The position numbers and the translations under genes were made by a program. Below the pieces are notes generated by a model, which made no database searches, was not told where the DNA came from, and was given only the letters and a program-made list of their open reading frames with translations. A DNA stretch of 64,000 nucleotides. It comes from Stomorhina lunata (Eukaryota; Arthropoda; Insecta; Diptera; Rhiniidae). How positions within the stretch are numbered: the stretch's first letter is position 1; each line of letters begins with the position of its first letter. Location: NCBI GenBank assembly GCA_933228675.1, contig OW121740.1, forward strand, positions 157,221,191 through 157,285,190. Reading direction: 5' to 3'. Below, piece after piece: positions 34,621 to 45,772 of the stretch.

Positions 34621-34712
34621 AATATTTTTCTAGAAAATTTTTGATAAAAAATTTTTTTATAAAAAAATTTTTGATGTACAATTTTTTTATAGAAAATTTT
34701 CTATCAAAAAAT
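34621..34712. repeat. Short family E block, left of the ribozyme relic
   Basis: Three degenerate units (TTTTTCTAGAAAATTTTTGA, TTTTTTTATAGAAAATTTTC) of the same kind as the E array at 34946. The ~230-bp unrelated segment between the two blocks therefore looks like an insertion into one array. Confidence 0.8.
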
Positions 34713-34945
34713 AACAAAATAGTCGGGATGTAAATATTATTCAAAAAGAAGTGCATTTGCATTTGATCCCAAACCTGTTACATTTATTTATTAATGTAAC
34801 AGATCAATTTATTGATAAAAAGCCAAAAAATGTTTGCGGAGAAACCAAATTCCTCGACGCGTTTCGATGGTTGGTTAAGCCATCTCTTCAGGAGGATTAT
34901 CCCCAATTTAGACAGATCGAAAACCTCGCATTATTAAAGTAAAGT
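34713..34945 (-). mobile_element. Probable Penelope-like element relic (ribozyme-bearing)
   Basis: A GC-richer segment of about 230 bp interrupts a family E array. On the minus strand it carries a full hammerhead motif (34851-34896), and downstream of it a hairpin with arms CTGTTACATT and AATGTAACAG (34775-34784 and 34793-34802, plus-strand coordinates). Type I hammerheads with a minimal helix III are characteristic of the terminal repeats of Penelope-like retroelements. No reverse transcriptase or GIY-YIG frame is present, so this would be a solo terminal piece or a non-autonomous retrozyme-like derivative. The identity is inferred only from the ribozyme and the GC contrast. Confidence 0.5.
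34851..34896 (-). ncRNA. Type I hammerhead ribozyme motif
   Basis: Read on the minus strand: helix I TCCTC (34896-34892) pairs with GAGGA (34855-34851). The core CTGAAGA (34891-34885) fits CUGANGA. Helix II is GATGG and CCATC, 5 bp with a 9-nt loop, and starts with the expected G10.1-C11.1 pair. GAA (34865-34863) is G12-A13-A14. A15.1 pairs with T16.1 within ACGCGT, and C17 is at 34856. Cleavage would fall between 34856 and 34855. Every conserved core base is present. Helix III is only A-T and C-G closing a GC loop. Such minimal helices are known from Penelope-like elements, where the self-complementary ACGCGT lets two copies pair and cleave as a dimer. Activity itself is untested. Confidence 0.75.
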
Positions 34946-35625
34946 TTTGATATAAAGTTTTTTTATTAGAAAAATTTTTAGTATAAAATTTTTTGTTTTA
35001 GAAATTTATAAAAAATTTTAATATAAATTTTTCTTATAGAAAATTTCCAATAGAAAATTTTTGATTTCAAATTTTTTTGTAGAAAAATTTTTGATATAAA
35101 ATTTTTTTTATAGAAAAGTTTTTTATATACATTTTTTTTATTGAAAAACTTTTGATATACAATTTTATTATTAAAAATTTTGATAGACAATTTTCAATAT
35201 AAAATTTTTTAAAGAAATATTTTCGATATAAAATTTTTTATATAAAATTTTTTTATGGAAAATTTTGTATAAAAAATATTTGATATTCACTTTTTTTATT
35301 GTAAATTTTCTATTTAAAATTTGTTATAGAAAATTTTTTGATATAAATTTTATTCCGACAAAGTTTTCTGAAAAATTTGTGATAAAAAATTTTTTCTAGA
35401 AAATTTTCGATACAATTTTTTTTGTAGAAAAAAAATTTGATATACATTTTTTATAGAAAAATTTCGATATAAATTTTTTTGTAGAAAAATTTGTGATATA
35501 TAAATTTTTCTAGATAAATTTGTGATATACAAATTTTTCTAGAAAAATTTTTCAAAAAATTTTCGATATAAAATTGTTTTATGGAAAAAATTTCGTTATA
35601 AAATTTTGTATAAAAAAATTATGTG
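34946..35625. repeat. Family E array (short, diverged)
   Basis: About 22 units near 30 bp built from TTTTTTTATAGAAAAATTTT and GATATAAAA. Units vary strongly in length, including TTTTTCTAGA and TTTTTTGTAGA forms. It ends against the inverted-repeat element at 35654. Confidence 0.9.
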
Positions 35626-35653
35626 TGTGAAGTTAAATTTGAAATTTAAAAAC

Positions 35654-35739
35654 CTAGACACAAACTAATGTTTTTAACAGAGCTCTGTTATGTAGTTAAC
35701 ATAGCTCTGTTAAGAATCAAAAATAAAGGGAATACACAA
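35654..35739 (+). mobile_element. Left end of the CTAGACACAAAC element
   Basis: The end starts CTAGACACAAACT at 35654, followed by the perfect 16-bp palindrome TAACAGAGCTCTGTTA (35675-35690) and a second, imperfect TTAACATAGCTCTGTTA, then AATCAAAAATAAAGGGAATA. It is collinear with 8860-8950. The matching right end is missing; after the 169-bp array the sequence passes into family E units. Confidence 0.75.
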
Positions 35740-36620
35740 GGAATTCGAATTACCAGTGAACCAGGCAACTTGGGCGGACAAATGGGGCATCAGATTGTAG
35801 GAGAGGATGTTGGAAACAAGGCAACGTGGGGGGATAAATGAGTTATCGGGGAGTAGCTGAGGATGTTTTCTATAGGGCTCCATTGTCGGAATATCTAACA
35901 GAGCGAGTTGGTAGGAGTTATTGAGATTTTTGAAAAATTTCATATGTGGGACTATGTTAAGGGAGAATTCCAGATTCCATGGAAACAAGGCAACGTGGGG
36001 GGACAAATGACGTATCGGGGATAGCTGATGATGTTTTCTATAGGGTTCCATTGTCAGAATATCTAACAGAGCGATTTGGTAGGAGTTATTGAGAATTTTC
36101 AAAAATTTCATATGTGGGACTATGTTAAGGGAGGATTCCAGATTCCTTGGAAACAAGGCAACGTGGGGGGGCAATTGAGGTATCGGGGAGTAGCTGAGGA
36201 TGTTTTCTATAGGTCTCCATTGTCAGAATATCGAACAGAGCGAGTTGGTAGGAGTTATTGAGATTTTTCAAAAATTTCATATGTGGGACTATGTTAAGGG
36301 AGGATTCCAGATTCCTTGGAAACAATGCAACGTGGGGGGACAAATGAGGTATCGGGGAGTAGCTGAGGATGTTTTCTATAGGGCTCCATTGTCAGAATAT
36401 CTAACAGAGCGAGTTGGTAGGAGTTATTGAGATTTTTGAAAAATTTCACATGTGGGACTATGTTAAGGGAGGATTCCAGATTCCATTGAAACAAGGCAAC
36501 GTGGGCGGACAAATGAGGTATCGGGGAGTAGCTGAGGATGTTTTCTATAGGGTTCCATTGTCAGAATATCTAATAGAGCGAGTTGGTAGGAGTTATTGAA
36601 ATGTTTCAAAAATTTCATAT
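35740..36620 (+). repeat. S169 satellite array inside the element
   Basis: About five head-to-tail units. TAACAGAGCG/TAATAGAGCG markers stand at 35896, 36064, 36402 and 36571 (GAACAGAGCG at 36233), spaced 168 or 169 bp. Each unit contains GTGGGACTATGTTAAGGGAG, GATTCCAGATTCC, CAACGTGGGGGGACAAATGA, GGTATCGGGGAGTAGCTGA and GATGTTTTCTATAGGG. It is far GC-richer than its surroundings. The open frames on both strands follow the repeat. Two diverged units of the same kind form the middle of the intact element at 8860-9301. Confidence 0.93.
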
Positions 36621-36925
36621 AAAATTTTTTATAGAAAAATTGTCGATATAAAATTTTTTATTCTTAAATTTTTGATATCAAATTTTTTATTTTAAAATTT
36701 TTGATATAAACATTTTTTTATGGAAAATTTTCGATATTAATTTTTTTTATTGAAAATTTTCTATTTTAAATTATTGATAGAAAAATTTCGTATAAATTTT
36801 TTTTATCGAAAAATTTTCTATACAAAATTTTTTTATAGAAAAATCCTTGATATAAACTTTTTTTTATAAAATATTTCTGATATAATTTGTTTAAAAAATT
36901 CTCGATTTTATACAGAAACATTTTG
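36615..36925. repeat. Family E array, short
   Basis: About ten diverged units (TTTTTTATAGAAAAATTGTC, GATATAAAAT) begin directly after the last S169 unit, with no right element end between. The E arrays on both sides suggest that the element landed in an E array, or that the junction was remade by recombination. Confidence 0.87.
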
Positions 36926-38755
36926 TAAAGAAAATTTGGGCAGTTGGATGGATTTGCCTCTTGTTGTACCAAAAAATATGATTTGAACAACACTTTGCCT
37001 TTTTTTCGAGTCAGAAATATGTAGGCAGTCTTTGCTGTCTCAAATCTATATTTGTGAGCACTCCGTGATATAAATTTCTGTGTTTATACTGTCAAATGCC
37101 AGGAGATATATGTAAAGCATTATATTATTCAAGTTGCGCCATTTGTTGTTATATAGACTCATTGCTTAAGCTTGTTCATCTACAGCCAATTTTATTTGTT
37201 TTACATCGACAGCGTGTTATTGCTAAAGGTTCACCGCTGATGAAGGGAGGAGCATTAGCTTATAAGCAGGATTTCTGCGGAAAGTATTAGTTGTTCTTCG
37301 GAAGACGCTGTTAACTCTGTCCTTATGATGTTGAGCCTTAAATTTATGTTCTTGTTTCGAAATACATTTAGTTACTTGGCAGAGTTTTCAAATTTTAGTG
37401 ACACCAAAAGGTGTTTTGTTTCACACAAAAAAAAATAAATCGGATTTGCTTAGGTAGGACATCGCTAGGTATCTACTCATGTCGGATGACACCAATTTTG
37501 CTATACTACGTCTCTTTGTGATATAAAGGTACCGAACCTCCTGATATGAAGTCTTGGTTATAGCGACTATATTGATTTAGATTTATATAGATTCAGTTTC
37601 GAATAATAGTTTAGAATTTTAGTTCAGAGATATAGATTTGAATTCTAGTTTTGAGAATTATTATCAGTGTGTAGTCCAAGTATAAAACACATCAATACTG
37701 ATTACTAAGAAATTTATGAAACAGTTAATAGTTGCAATATTTTCTATTCAAAGGGAAATTGAAGGCGTCACTGCGCTTCACAATTTGATACTCTTAGCGA
37801 CAATTCAAGGCTGCTGTCGTTCAGAAAAAAACCTCATGTGTGGGCGCTTTGGTTTGTTGATTCACATATTGATATTTGAAATTTATTGTCTTTAGTTTTG
37901 AATAAACAAAAGGAATCTTGATTGATGCTTTTAAATAAACAAAGACTAGCAAGAATAACAGAAAACATACTTACACACATACACACACTCTTATTTATGT
38001 ATTTGCAGATATACGAGCATTCGGTTGTTTGTGGTTTATGGTAAAACAAATAGCTTCAGTATAAAGCAAAACACTCAGACCTCGAAATATGTAAACCTGC
38101 GAGAATAGTGCAAGGTCGATCCCAGTTGTACATACAAGAGTTAAATTATTCAAAAGAATTAACAAAGGCTCACTACTTTGTTTTCTAGTTGCCTTTAAAG
38201 GATCTTGATAAAACTTTAACGTCTACATATTTTCCCGATAAAAGATTCTGATAGAAAGTAAATTAATGGTACACTTTTTCGCAGCTCTGTCTGTCATCAA
38301 ATGTATGAGTATGTCTTAACATTTGTTGGCATATTTTCAACGTTAAGTGTGTGTCAGTGTTGTTGTAGTTTATTGTTTTTTTGGGGTTTTCTTTTTTTTT
38401 TTTTGCTCTTAATAGTTTTGTTGTTATTCTCGTAGATTTAGACAACAATTTTCTTTGTTTTAACGTGTAGATGAGGATAGGAAAATGTATCTGTTTCTTT
38501 GTATATGTGTCAGTTTGTTTAACATGAATTTACATGTTACAAATACAAGAATGAGTTACCATTTTCATTTAAGAAAATTTCATTGTTTTTCTTTTCAATT
38601 GGTCTATGACTATGTAAAGTATTTGTTGCTATATCTTGAAATATCTAAGTACTCTTATCAAGTCTTTAATATAAGGATAATAACAATAATGTAAATAACA
38701 ATAACATTAGTAACAAAAGACAGTGGGGAAAAACTAGAACAGAACAAGACTAGAA
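36926..38755. other. Single-copy DNA of mixed composition
   Basis: No gene can be named. Two short unrecognised open frames look less biased than most: 37096-37290 (CKALYYSSCAICCYIDSLLK...) and 37716-37895, which starts MKQLIVAIFSIQREIEGVTA and includes QGCCRSEKNLMCGRFG. Neither has a domain or a good start context. CACACATACACACAC lies at about 37973-37988, and a run of about 15 T at 38391-38405. Confidence 0.4.
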
Positions 38756-41700
38756 AAATTGTTAATATAAAGTTCTAAAAAATAAATTTCGATATAAAAT
38801 TTTTTTATAGAAAAATTTTCGATATAAAATTTTTTTTATAGAAAAATTTTCGATATAAAATTTTTTTATAGAAAAATTTTCGATATAAAATTTTTTTATA
38901 GAAAAATTTTTATAATAAAATTTTTTTATAGACAAATTTTCGATATAAAATTTTTTTATAGAAAAAATTTCGATAACAATTTTTTTATACAAAAAATTTA
39001 TAAAAAATTTTCGATATATTAGGGTCAAAATTTTTGATATCGATTTTCTTTATCGAAAACTTTGAATTAAAGATTTCAAAAAAAAATCAATATACATTTT
39101 TTTTGTAGAAAAATTTTCGATATGAAATTTTTTATAGAAAAATTTTCGAAATAATTTTTTTTTAAGAAAAATTTTCGAAATAATTTTTTTTTAAGAAAAA
39201 TTTTTGAAATAAAATTTTTTAAAAAATTTTTGATATAAAATTTTTTTAAAGAAAAATTTTCGATATAAAATTTTTTATAGAAAAATATAAATACAACATT
39301 TTTTATCGAAAAATTTTAGATATAATATTTTTTACAAAAAATTTTCATATAAATTTTTTTTATAGAAAAATTTTTTATAAAAAAATATTTACCGAAAATT
39401 TTTTTTATACAAAAATTTTCGAAATAAAATTTTTTTTATAGAAAAATTTTCGAAATAAAATTTTTTTTATAGAAAAATTTTCTATATAAAATTTTTTATA
39501 GACAAATTTTCGATAAATAATTTTTTTTATAGAAAAATTTTCGAAATAAAATTTTTTTATAGAAACAATTTCGATATAAATTTTTTTTTCGGTAAAACAT
39601 TCGATATAGAATTTTTTGTAGTGAACAATTTTTGATATCAATTTTCTTTATCGAAACTAGAATAGAAAAACTTTCGATGTAAAGTTTTTTATAGAAAAAT
39701 TTTTCATAAAAATTATTTAATTTAAAAATTTTTGATATAAAATTTTTTTGCAGAAAATTTTCGATATTAAATTTTTTATAGAAAAATTTTCGATATTAAA
39801 TTTTTTATAGAAAAATATTTGACATAAAATTTTTTTTAGAAAAATTTTCGATATAAAATTTTTTTATAATTTTTTTTAAAGAAAAGTTTTCGATATAAAA
39901 TTTTTTAAAGAAAAATTTTCGATTAAAAATTTTTTTTATTGCAAAATTTTTGATTTAAAATTTTTCATTGAAAAATTTTTGATAACAAATTTTTTTATAG
40001 AAAAATTTTCGATATGAAATTTTTTAAAGAAAAATTTTCGTTATAATATTTTTTTATAAAAAAGATATAAAATTTGTTTATAGAAAAATTATCGATATAA
40101 AATTTTTTTGTCGAAAAATTTTCGATATAAAATTTTGTTATAGAAAAGTTTTCTATATAAAATTTTTATAGAAAAATTTTCGATACAAAATTTTTTTATA
40201 GAAAAATTTTAGATATAAAATCTTTTATAGAAAATTTTCAAATAGGAAATTTTTTTTATAGAAAAATTTTTGATACAAATTTTTTACAGACAAATTTTGA
40301 ATATAATATTTTTTATAGGAAATTTTTCGATATAAATTTGTTTATAGAAAAATTGTCGATTTAATTTTTTTTATAGAAAAATTTTCGATATATAGAAAAA
40401 TGTTTGATAAAAATTTTAGATATAAAGTTTTGTTATAGAAGAATTTTCAATATAAAATTTTTCATAGAAAAATTATCGATATAACATTTTTTATAGAAAA
40501 ATTTTCGATGTAAAATTTTTTTATAGAAAATTTTTTGATATAAATTTTTTTATAGAAAAATTTTCGATGTATAGAAAAATGTTTGTTAAACATTTTAGAT
40601 ATACAATTTTGTTATAGAAAAATTTTCAATATAAAATTTTTTTATAGAAAAATTATCGATATAACATTTTTGTTTAAAAAAAGTTTCAATATAAAACATT
40701 TTAAAGAAAAATTTTAGATATAAAATTTTTTAAAGAAAAATTTTCGATATACAATTTTTTTATAGAAAAGTTTTCGATATAAATTTTTTTTATAAAAAAG
40801 TTTTCGATATAACATTTTTTATAGAAAATTTTTCGATAACAAATTTGTTTATAGAAAAATTTTCGATAAAAATTTTTTTTTATAGAAAAATTTTCGATAT
40901 AAAATTTTTATAGAAAAATTTTGGATATAAAATTTTTTATAGAAAAATTTTGGATAAAAAATTTTTTATAGAAAAATTTTGGATATAAAATTTAATTTTT
41001 AAAGAAAAATTTTCAACATAAAATGTTTTTAAGAAAAATTGTTGATTTAAAATTTTTTTATTGAAAAATTTTTGGTATCAATTTTTTTTTTTGGAAAAAT
41101 TTTAGATATACAATTTTTTATAGAAAAATTTTCGATAAAAAATTTTTATAATTCTTTTTTTATAGAAAAATTTTCGATATAAAATTTTTGATATTAAATT
41201 TTTTTTTCTGGAAAAATTTTCGGTATAAAGTTTTTTATATAAAAAATTTTTTATATACAATTTTTTTATAGAAAAATTTTCGATATAAATTTTTTTATAG
41301 AAAAATTTTCGATATAAAATTTTTTTTTTTAAAAAAATTTTCGATAAAAAATTTTTACAATAATTTTTCGGTACAAAATTTTTTTATAGAAAAATTTTGG
41401 ATATAAAATTTTTGATAAAAAATTTTTTATAGAAAAATTTTCGATATAAAATTTTTTTATAGAAAATTTTATATCTAAAATTTTTCTATAAAAAAGTTTT
41501 TAATCAAAAAGTTTTTTATAGAAAAATTTTAGATATAAAATTTTTTTAAAGAAAAATTGTCAATATTAAATGTTTTTAAGAAAATTTGTTGATTTAATTT
41601 TTTTTATTGAAAAATTTTTGTTATCAATTTTTTTTATAGAAAAATTTTCAATAAAAAAATCTTTATAAATTTTTTTTTTATAAAAAATTTTCGGTACAAA

Positions 41701-42722
41701 ATTTTTTAACAAAAAAATTTTCGATACAAAATTTTTGGTAAAAAATTTTCTATAAAATTTTTGATATTAAATTTTTTTTATGGAAAAATTTTCGATATAA
41801 AGTTTTTTATATAAAGTTTTTTATATAAAATTTTTTCATAAAAAAATTTTCGATAAAAAATTTTTACAAAAATTTTTCGGTACAAAATTTTTTTATAGAA
41901 CAATTTTGGATATAAAATTTTTGATAAAAAATTTTTTATAGAAAAATTTTCGATATAAAATTTTTTTTATAGAAAAGTTTTCGATATAATTTTTTTTTTT
42001 TATAGAAAAATTTTCGATATAAAATTTTTCTATAAAAAATTTTATATCTAAAATTTTTCTATAAAAAAAGTTTTTAATCAAAAAGTCTTTTATAGAAAAA
42101 TTTTAGATATAAAATTTTTTTAAAGAAAATTGTCAATATTAAATGTTTTTAAGAAAAATTGTTGATTTAATTTTTTTTATTGAAAAATTTTTGTTATCAA
42201 TTTTTTTTTATAGAAAAATTTTCAATATAAAATTTTTTATAGAAAAATTTTCAATAAAAAATTTTTATAATTTTTTTTTTTTTATAAAAAATTTTCGGTA
42301 GAAAATTTTTATAACAAACTTTTGGTACAAAATTTTTTAACAAAAAAATTTTCGATAAAAAAAATTTTTGATAAAAAATTTTTTATAGAAAAATTTTCAA
42401 AATAAAATTTTTTTATAGACAAATTTTCGATATTAATTTTTTATAGGAAAATTTGTTTATAGAAAAATTTTCGATATACAATTTTATAAAAAAAAATTCA
42501 ATATAAAATTTTTTTGTAGAAAAACTTTCGATATAAAATTTTTTTAAAGAAAAATTTTCGATTTAAATCTTTTTTATAGGAATATTTCGATATATAATTT
42601 TTATCAAAAAATTTTTATTATAAAATTTTTATAGAAAAATTTTCAATAAAAAGTTTTTATAAAAAATTTTCGGTACAAATTTTTTTATAGAAAAATTTTC
42701 GATATAAAATTTTAAAAGAAAT
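38756..42722. repeat. Family E tandem array (large), 30-31-bp unit
   Basis: About 130 units of GAAAAATTTTCGATATAAAA plus TTTTTTTATA. GAAAAATTTTC is the dyad core. Units are heterogeneous and vary in T-run length. AAATGTTTTTAAG marks a higher-order repeat at 41021, 41568 and 42141 (spacings 547 and 573 bp). A smaller duplication of about 179 bp is marked by TATAGAAAAATGTTTG at 40391 and 40570. Minus-strand open frames (38762-39028, 39405-39641, 41893-42081) give Lys/Ile/Phe/Tyr/Asn periodic peptides that simply follow the repeat. Confidence 0.95.
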
Positions 42723-43896
42723 TTTAATACATTTGCCCCACTGTGTCATATGTATACAAATCTGCCATTGTTTAAAGAGATTGTTGTTGTTTTTACAATT
42801 TGCTTGTTAAGTTTTAGCTTTAAATGTTGTAGTTGTTGTTATTTTAGCCATATTTAAACATCAATTCGTTTATTATTGACTGGCTTGTAAACAATTACCT
42901 TAATGGACTTGGGGTGATTACAGTGATTATTTTCTATGCTCGTACTCATAGAAAGAGGAGGTCGTAGGAATGAAGTATATTTGAATGTAGACTTTAGCGT
43001 TATTATCTGCTTAACTTGTTCTATAGATTTTGGGTTTTAAACGACTCATATTACAAGTTAATTGAATATTCCACTTATGCTCTATTTCTATATGTCAATT
43101 GTGCGACAATATTTGTCTCGTCTGCCAGTCTGTGAGGGAGTGTGGACTTGTGGCAAATATTTGTTTTTATTTTTGCTTTCTTTTGCTTTTCTAATGATAT
43201 TTAAAATTAGATTAACTATTTTTAAGAACGTTTTGGATGACAAAGATAAATAAATGCTAAATGATGATATTTTTCGAGGACATTTGGTTTTTGTTTTCAA
43301 GTGATTTTGGGGTGAATGACAAGGTTAATTAATTGTTTGTTTTATAGAGATTATAATTTAGTGATAAATATTAAGATTAGATGATAATTAATATAATAAG
43401 GATTAGTCAATGACATACTTGAAAGTGTGGGTATTAATAATCTTATGTTTGGGTTGATAACAATAATTTATTTAATGTCATAGAGACATATCTCTTAGAG
43501 ATCAAAAGATAAGGGAGGATTAAGTTAAGTTTTCTTTCATTAAAATCATATGTTTGTTATAAATTTATAACATGGTTTTTTAGAATTATTTATCTTATAT
43601 TTTAACTATGTATATGATTTATTTAGTTCTATATAAAATTACATTTTATTTTGTTTCATCACATCATATTTTTCTACTTGTTTCTTTCAGATCATTTCAC
43701 CTCATTTTTTTTAAATGAAAATTTAACATTAATCCATTAATGGCTGGGATTTTTTAATACAAAATATAAAAACCGTAAGTTCAAATTTTTATTCAAAATC
43801 AATTAATTTTATGTGATATAATAACACTCCAAGGCGTATACTTGATCGTAACATAACAAATAATAATCATACGTTCAGTATAAATTCAAATGATTT
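42723..43896. other. AT-rich single-copy DNA
   Basis: No gene or element is recognised. Two opposed frames overlap at 43062-43253 (plus) and 43088-43300 (minus) without domains. The right part is plain AT-rich DNA to the start of the next array. Confidence 0.55.
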
Positions 43897-45040
43897 TTGT
43901 TTTTCTATAGAACATTTTTCGGTCAAAAAATTTTTCTATAGAAAATTTTTTCTTAATAATCTTTTCGGTATAATTTTTTCTCCAAAAATTTTGTGGTAAC
44001 AAACATTTTTCTTTAGATTTTTTTTCTCTAGAAAATTTTTCGGTAACAAAAATTTTTCTTTAGAAATTATTAGGTCAAAAAAATGTTTCTATCGAAAATT
44101 TTTCGATCAAAAAAATTTTTCGATAACAGCAATTTTTGTATAGAAAATTTTTCATTAACAAAAATTTTTCTATCGAAAATTGTTCGGTAACAAAAATTTC
44201 TCTATAGAAAATTTTTCAGTAACAAAAATTTGTCAGTAACAAAAATTTTTCCATAGAATAATTTTCATTAACAAAAATTTTTCGGTAACAAAAATTTTTC
44301 TATAGAAAATTTTTGGGTATAAAAAATTTTTCAGTCAAAAAATTGTTCTATTGAAAATTTTTCGGTCAAAAAAATTTTTCTATAGAAAATTTTTCGGTCA
44401 AAAAAATTTTTCTATAGAAAATTTTTCGGTCAAAAAAATTTTTCTATAGAAAATTTTTCGGTCAAAAAAAATTTTCTATAGAAAATTTTTCGGACAAAAA
44501 AATTTTTCTATAGAAAACTTTTCGGTCAAAAAAATTTTTCTATAGAAAATTTTTCGGTCAAAAAAATTTTTTTATAGAAAATTTTTCGGTCAAAAAAATT
44601 TTTCTATAGAAAATTTTTCGGTCAAAAAAATTTTTCTATAGAAAATTTTTCGGTCAAAAAAATTTTTCTATAGAAAATTTTGCGGTCAAAAAATTTTTCT
44701 ATAGAAAATTTTGCGGTCAAAAAAATTTTTCTATAGAAAATTTTGCGGTCAAAAAAATTTTTCTATAGAAAATTTTTCGGTCAAAAAAATTTTTCTATAG
44801 AAAATTTTGCGGTCAAAAAATTTTTCTATAGAAAATTTTGCGGTCAAAAAAATTTTTCTATAGAAAATTTTGCGGTCAAAAAAATTTTTCTATAGAAAAT
44901 TTTTCGGTCAAAAAAATTTTTCTATAGAAAATTTTTCGGTCAAAAAAATTTTTCTATAGAAAAATTTTCGGTCAAAAAAATTTTTCTATAAATAATTTTT
45001 CGGTCAAAAAAATTTTTCTATAAATAAATTTTCGGTCAAA
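43897..45040 (+). repeat. Family A' tandem array, 32-bp unit
   Basis: About 35 units of GAAAATTTTTCGGTCAAAAA plus AATTTTTCTATA. It differs from family A at 1-1567 mainly in GGTCAAAAAAA in place of GGTATCAAAAA. The left edge (43897-44330) is diverged, with GGTAACAAAAA units that bridge the two types, and 44370-44980 is homogeneous. A block of GCGGTC units (about 44690-44880) contains an internal duplication. Confidence 0.95.
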
Positions 45041-45772
45041 AAATTTTTGATATAAAAAAAATTTCTACAGAAAAATTTTGTAGAGACAAAATTTTTATAT
45101 CAATTGTTCTCTAGAAAATTTTTTGATATCAAAAATTTTTCTCTAGAAAATTTTTGATATCAAAAATTTTTCTCTAGAAAATTTTTGATATCAAAAATTT
45201 TTCTCTAGAAAATTTTTGATATCAAAAATTTTTCTGTAGAAAATTTTTGATATCAAAAATTTTTCTGTAGAAAATTTTTGATATCAAAAATTTTTTTCTA
45301 GAAAATTTTTTGATATCAAAAATTTTTCTCTAGAAAATTTTTTGATATCAAAAATTTTTCTCTAGAAAATTTTTTGATATCAAAAATTTTTCTCTGGAAA
45401 ATTTTTTAAAATCAAAAATTTTTCTCTAGAAAATTTTTTAAAATCAAAAATTTTTCTCTAGAAAATTTTTTGATATCAAAAATTTTTCTCTAGAAAATTT
45501 TTTGATATCAAAAATTTTTCTCTAGAAAATTTTTTGATATCAAAAATTTTTCTGTAGAAAATTTTTTGATATCAAAAATTTTTCTCTAGAAAATTTTTTG
45601 CTATTAAACATTTTTTATTAAACATATTTTTCTAGATTTTTTTTTTTGCTATCAAATATACAAAATATATAGAAAATTTTTTGATATCAAAACTTTTTCA
45701 AAAATTGTTCTCTAGAAAATTTTTAGATATCAAAAATTTCTCTTTAGAAAACTTTTTTCTTTAGAAAACTTT
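45041..45772 (+). repeat. Family A'' tandem array, TCTCTAGA variant
   Basis: About 20 units of GATATCAAAAATTTTTC plus TCTAGAAAATTTTTT (31-32 bp). The CTATAG centre of A' has become CTCTAGA, and GATATC replaces GGTC. It is fused directly to the A' array, so one continuous array has two homogenised sub-blocks. Confidence 0.94.

Noticed and set aside
34751..34942. 63-codon plus-strand open frame over the ribozyme region
   Set aside because: It is antisense to the hammerhead, has no domain, and its sequence is explained by the RNA structure on the other strand.
35710..36512. Open frames of 60-154 codons on both strands with repeated SPHVALFP-like and YRKHPQLLP-like peptides
   Set aside because: They follow the 168/169-bp satellite. 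Frames occur on both strands at once, rotate with the 169-bp period and carry no domain; the 154-codon frame exists only because two units are 168 bp (divisible by three) apart.
37229..37285. Second hammerhead-like site (CTGATGA near 37237, GAAA near 37279)
   Set aside because: No complementary helix II or helix I arms flank these motifs, so only the short core words match.
38070..38130. Possible second tRNA (AAGGTCGATCCCAG)
   Set aside because: The B box lacks a T relative to GGTTCGATCC, and no acceptor or anticodon stems can be drawn.
38762..42081. Minus-strand Lys/Ile/Phe/Tyr-rich open frames
   Set aside because: They are direct translations of the 30-31-bp family E unit; length depends only on T-run length changes.
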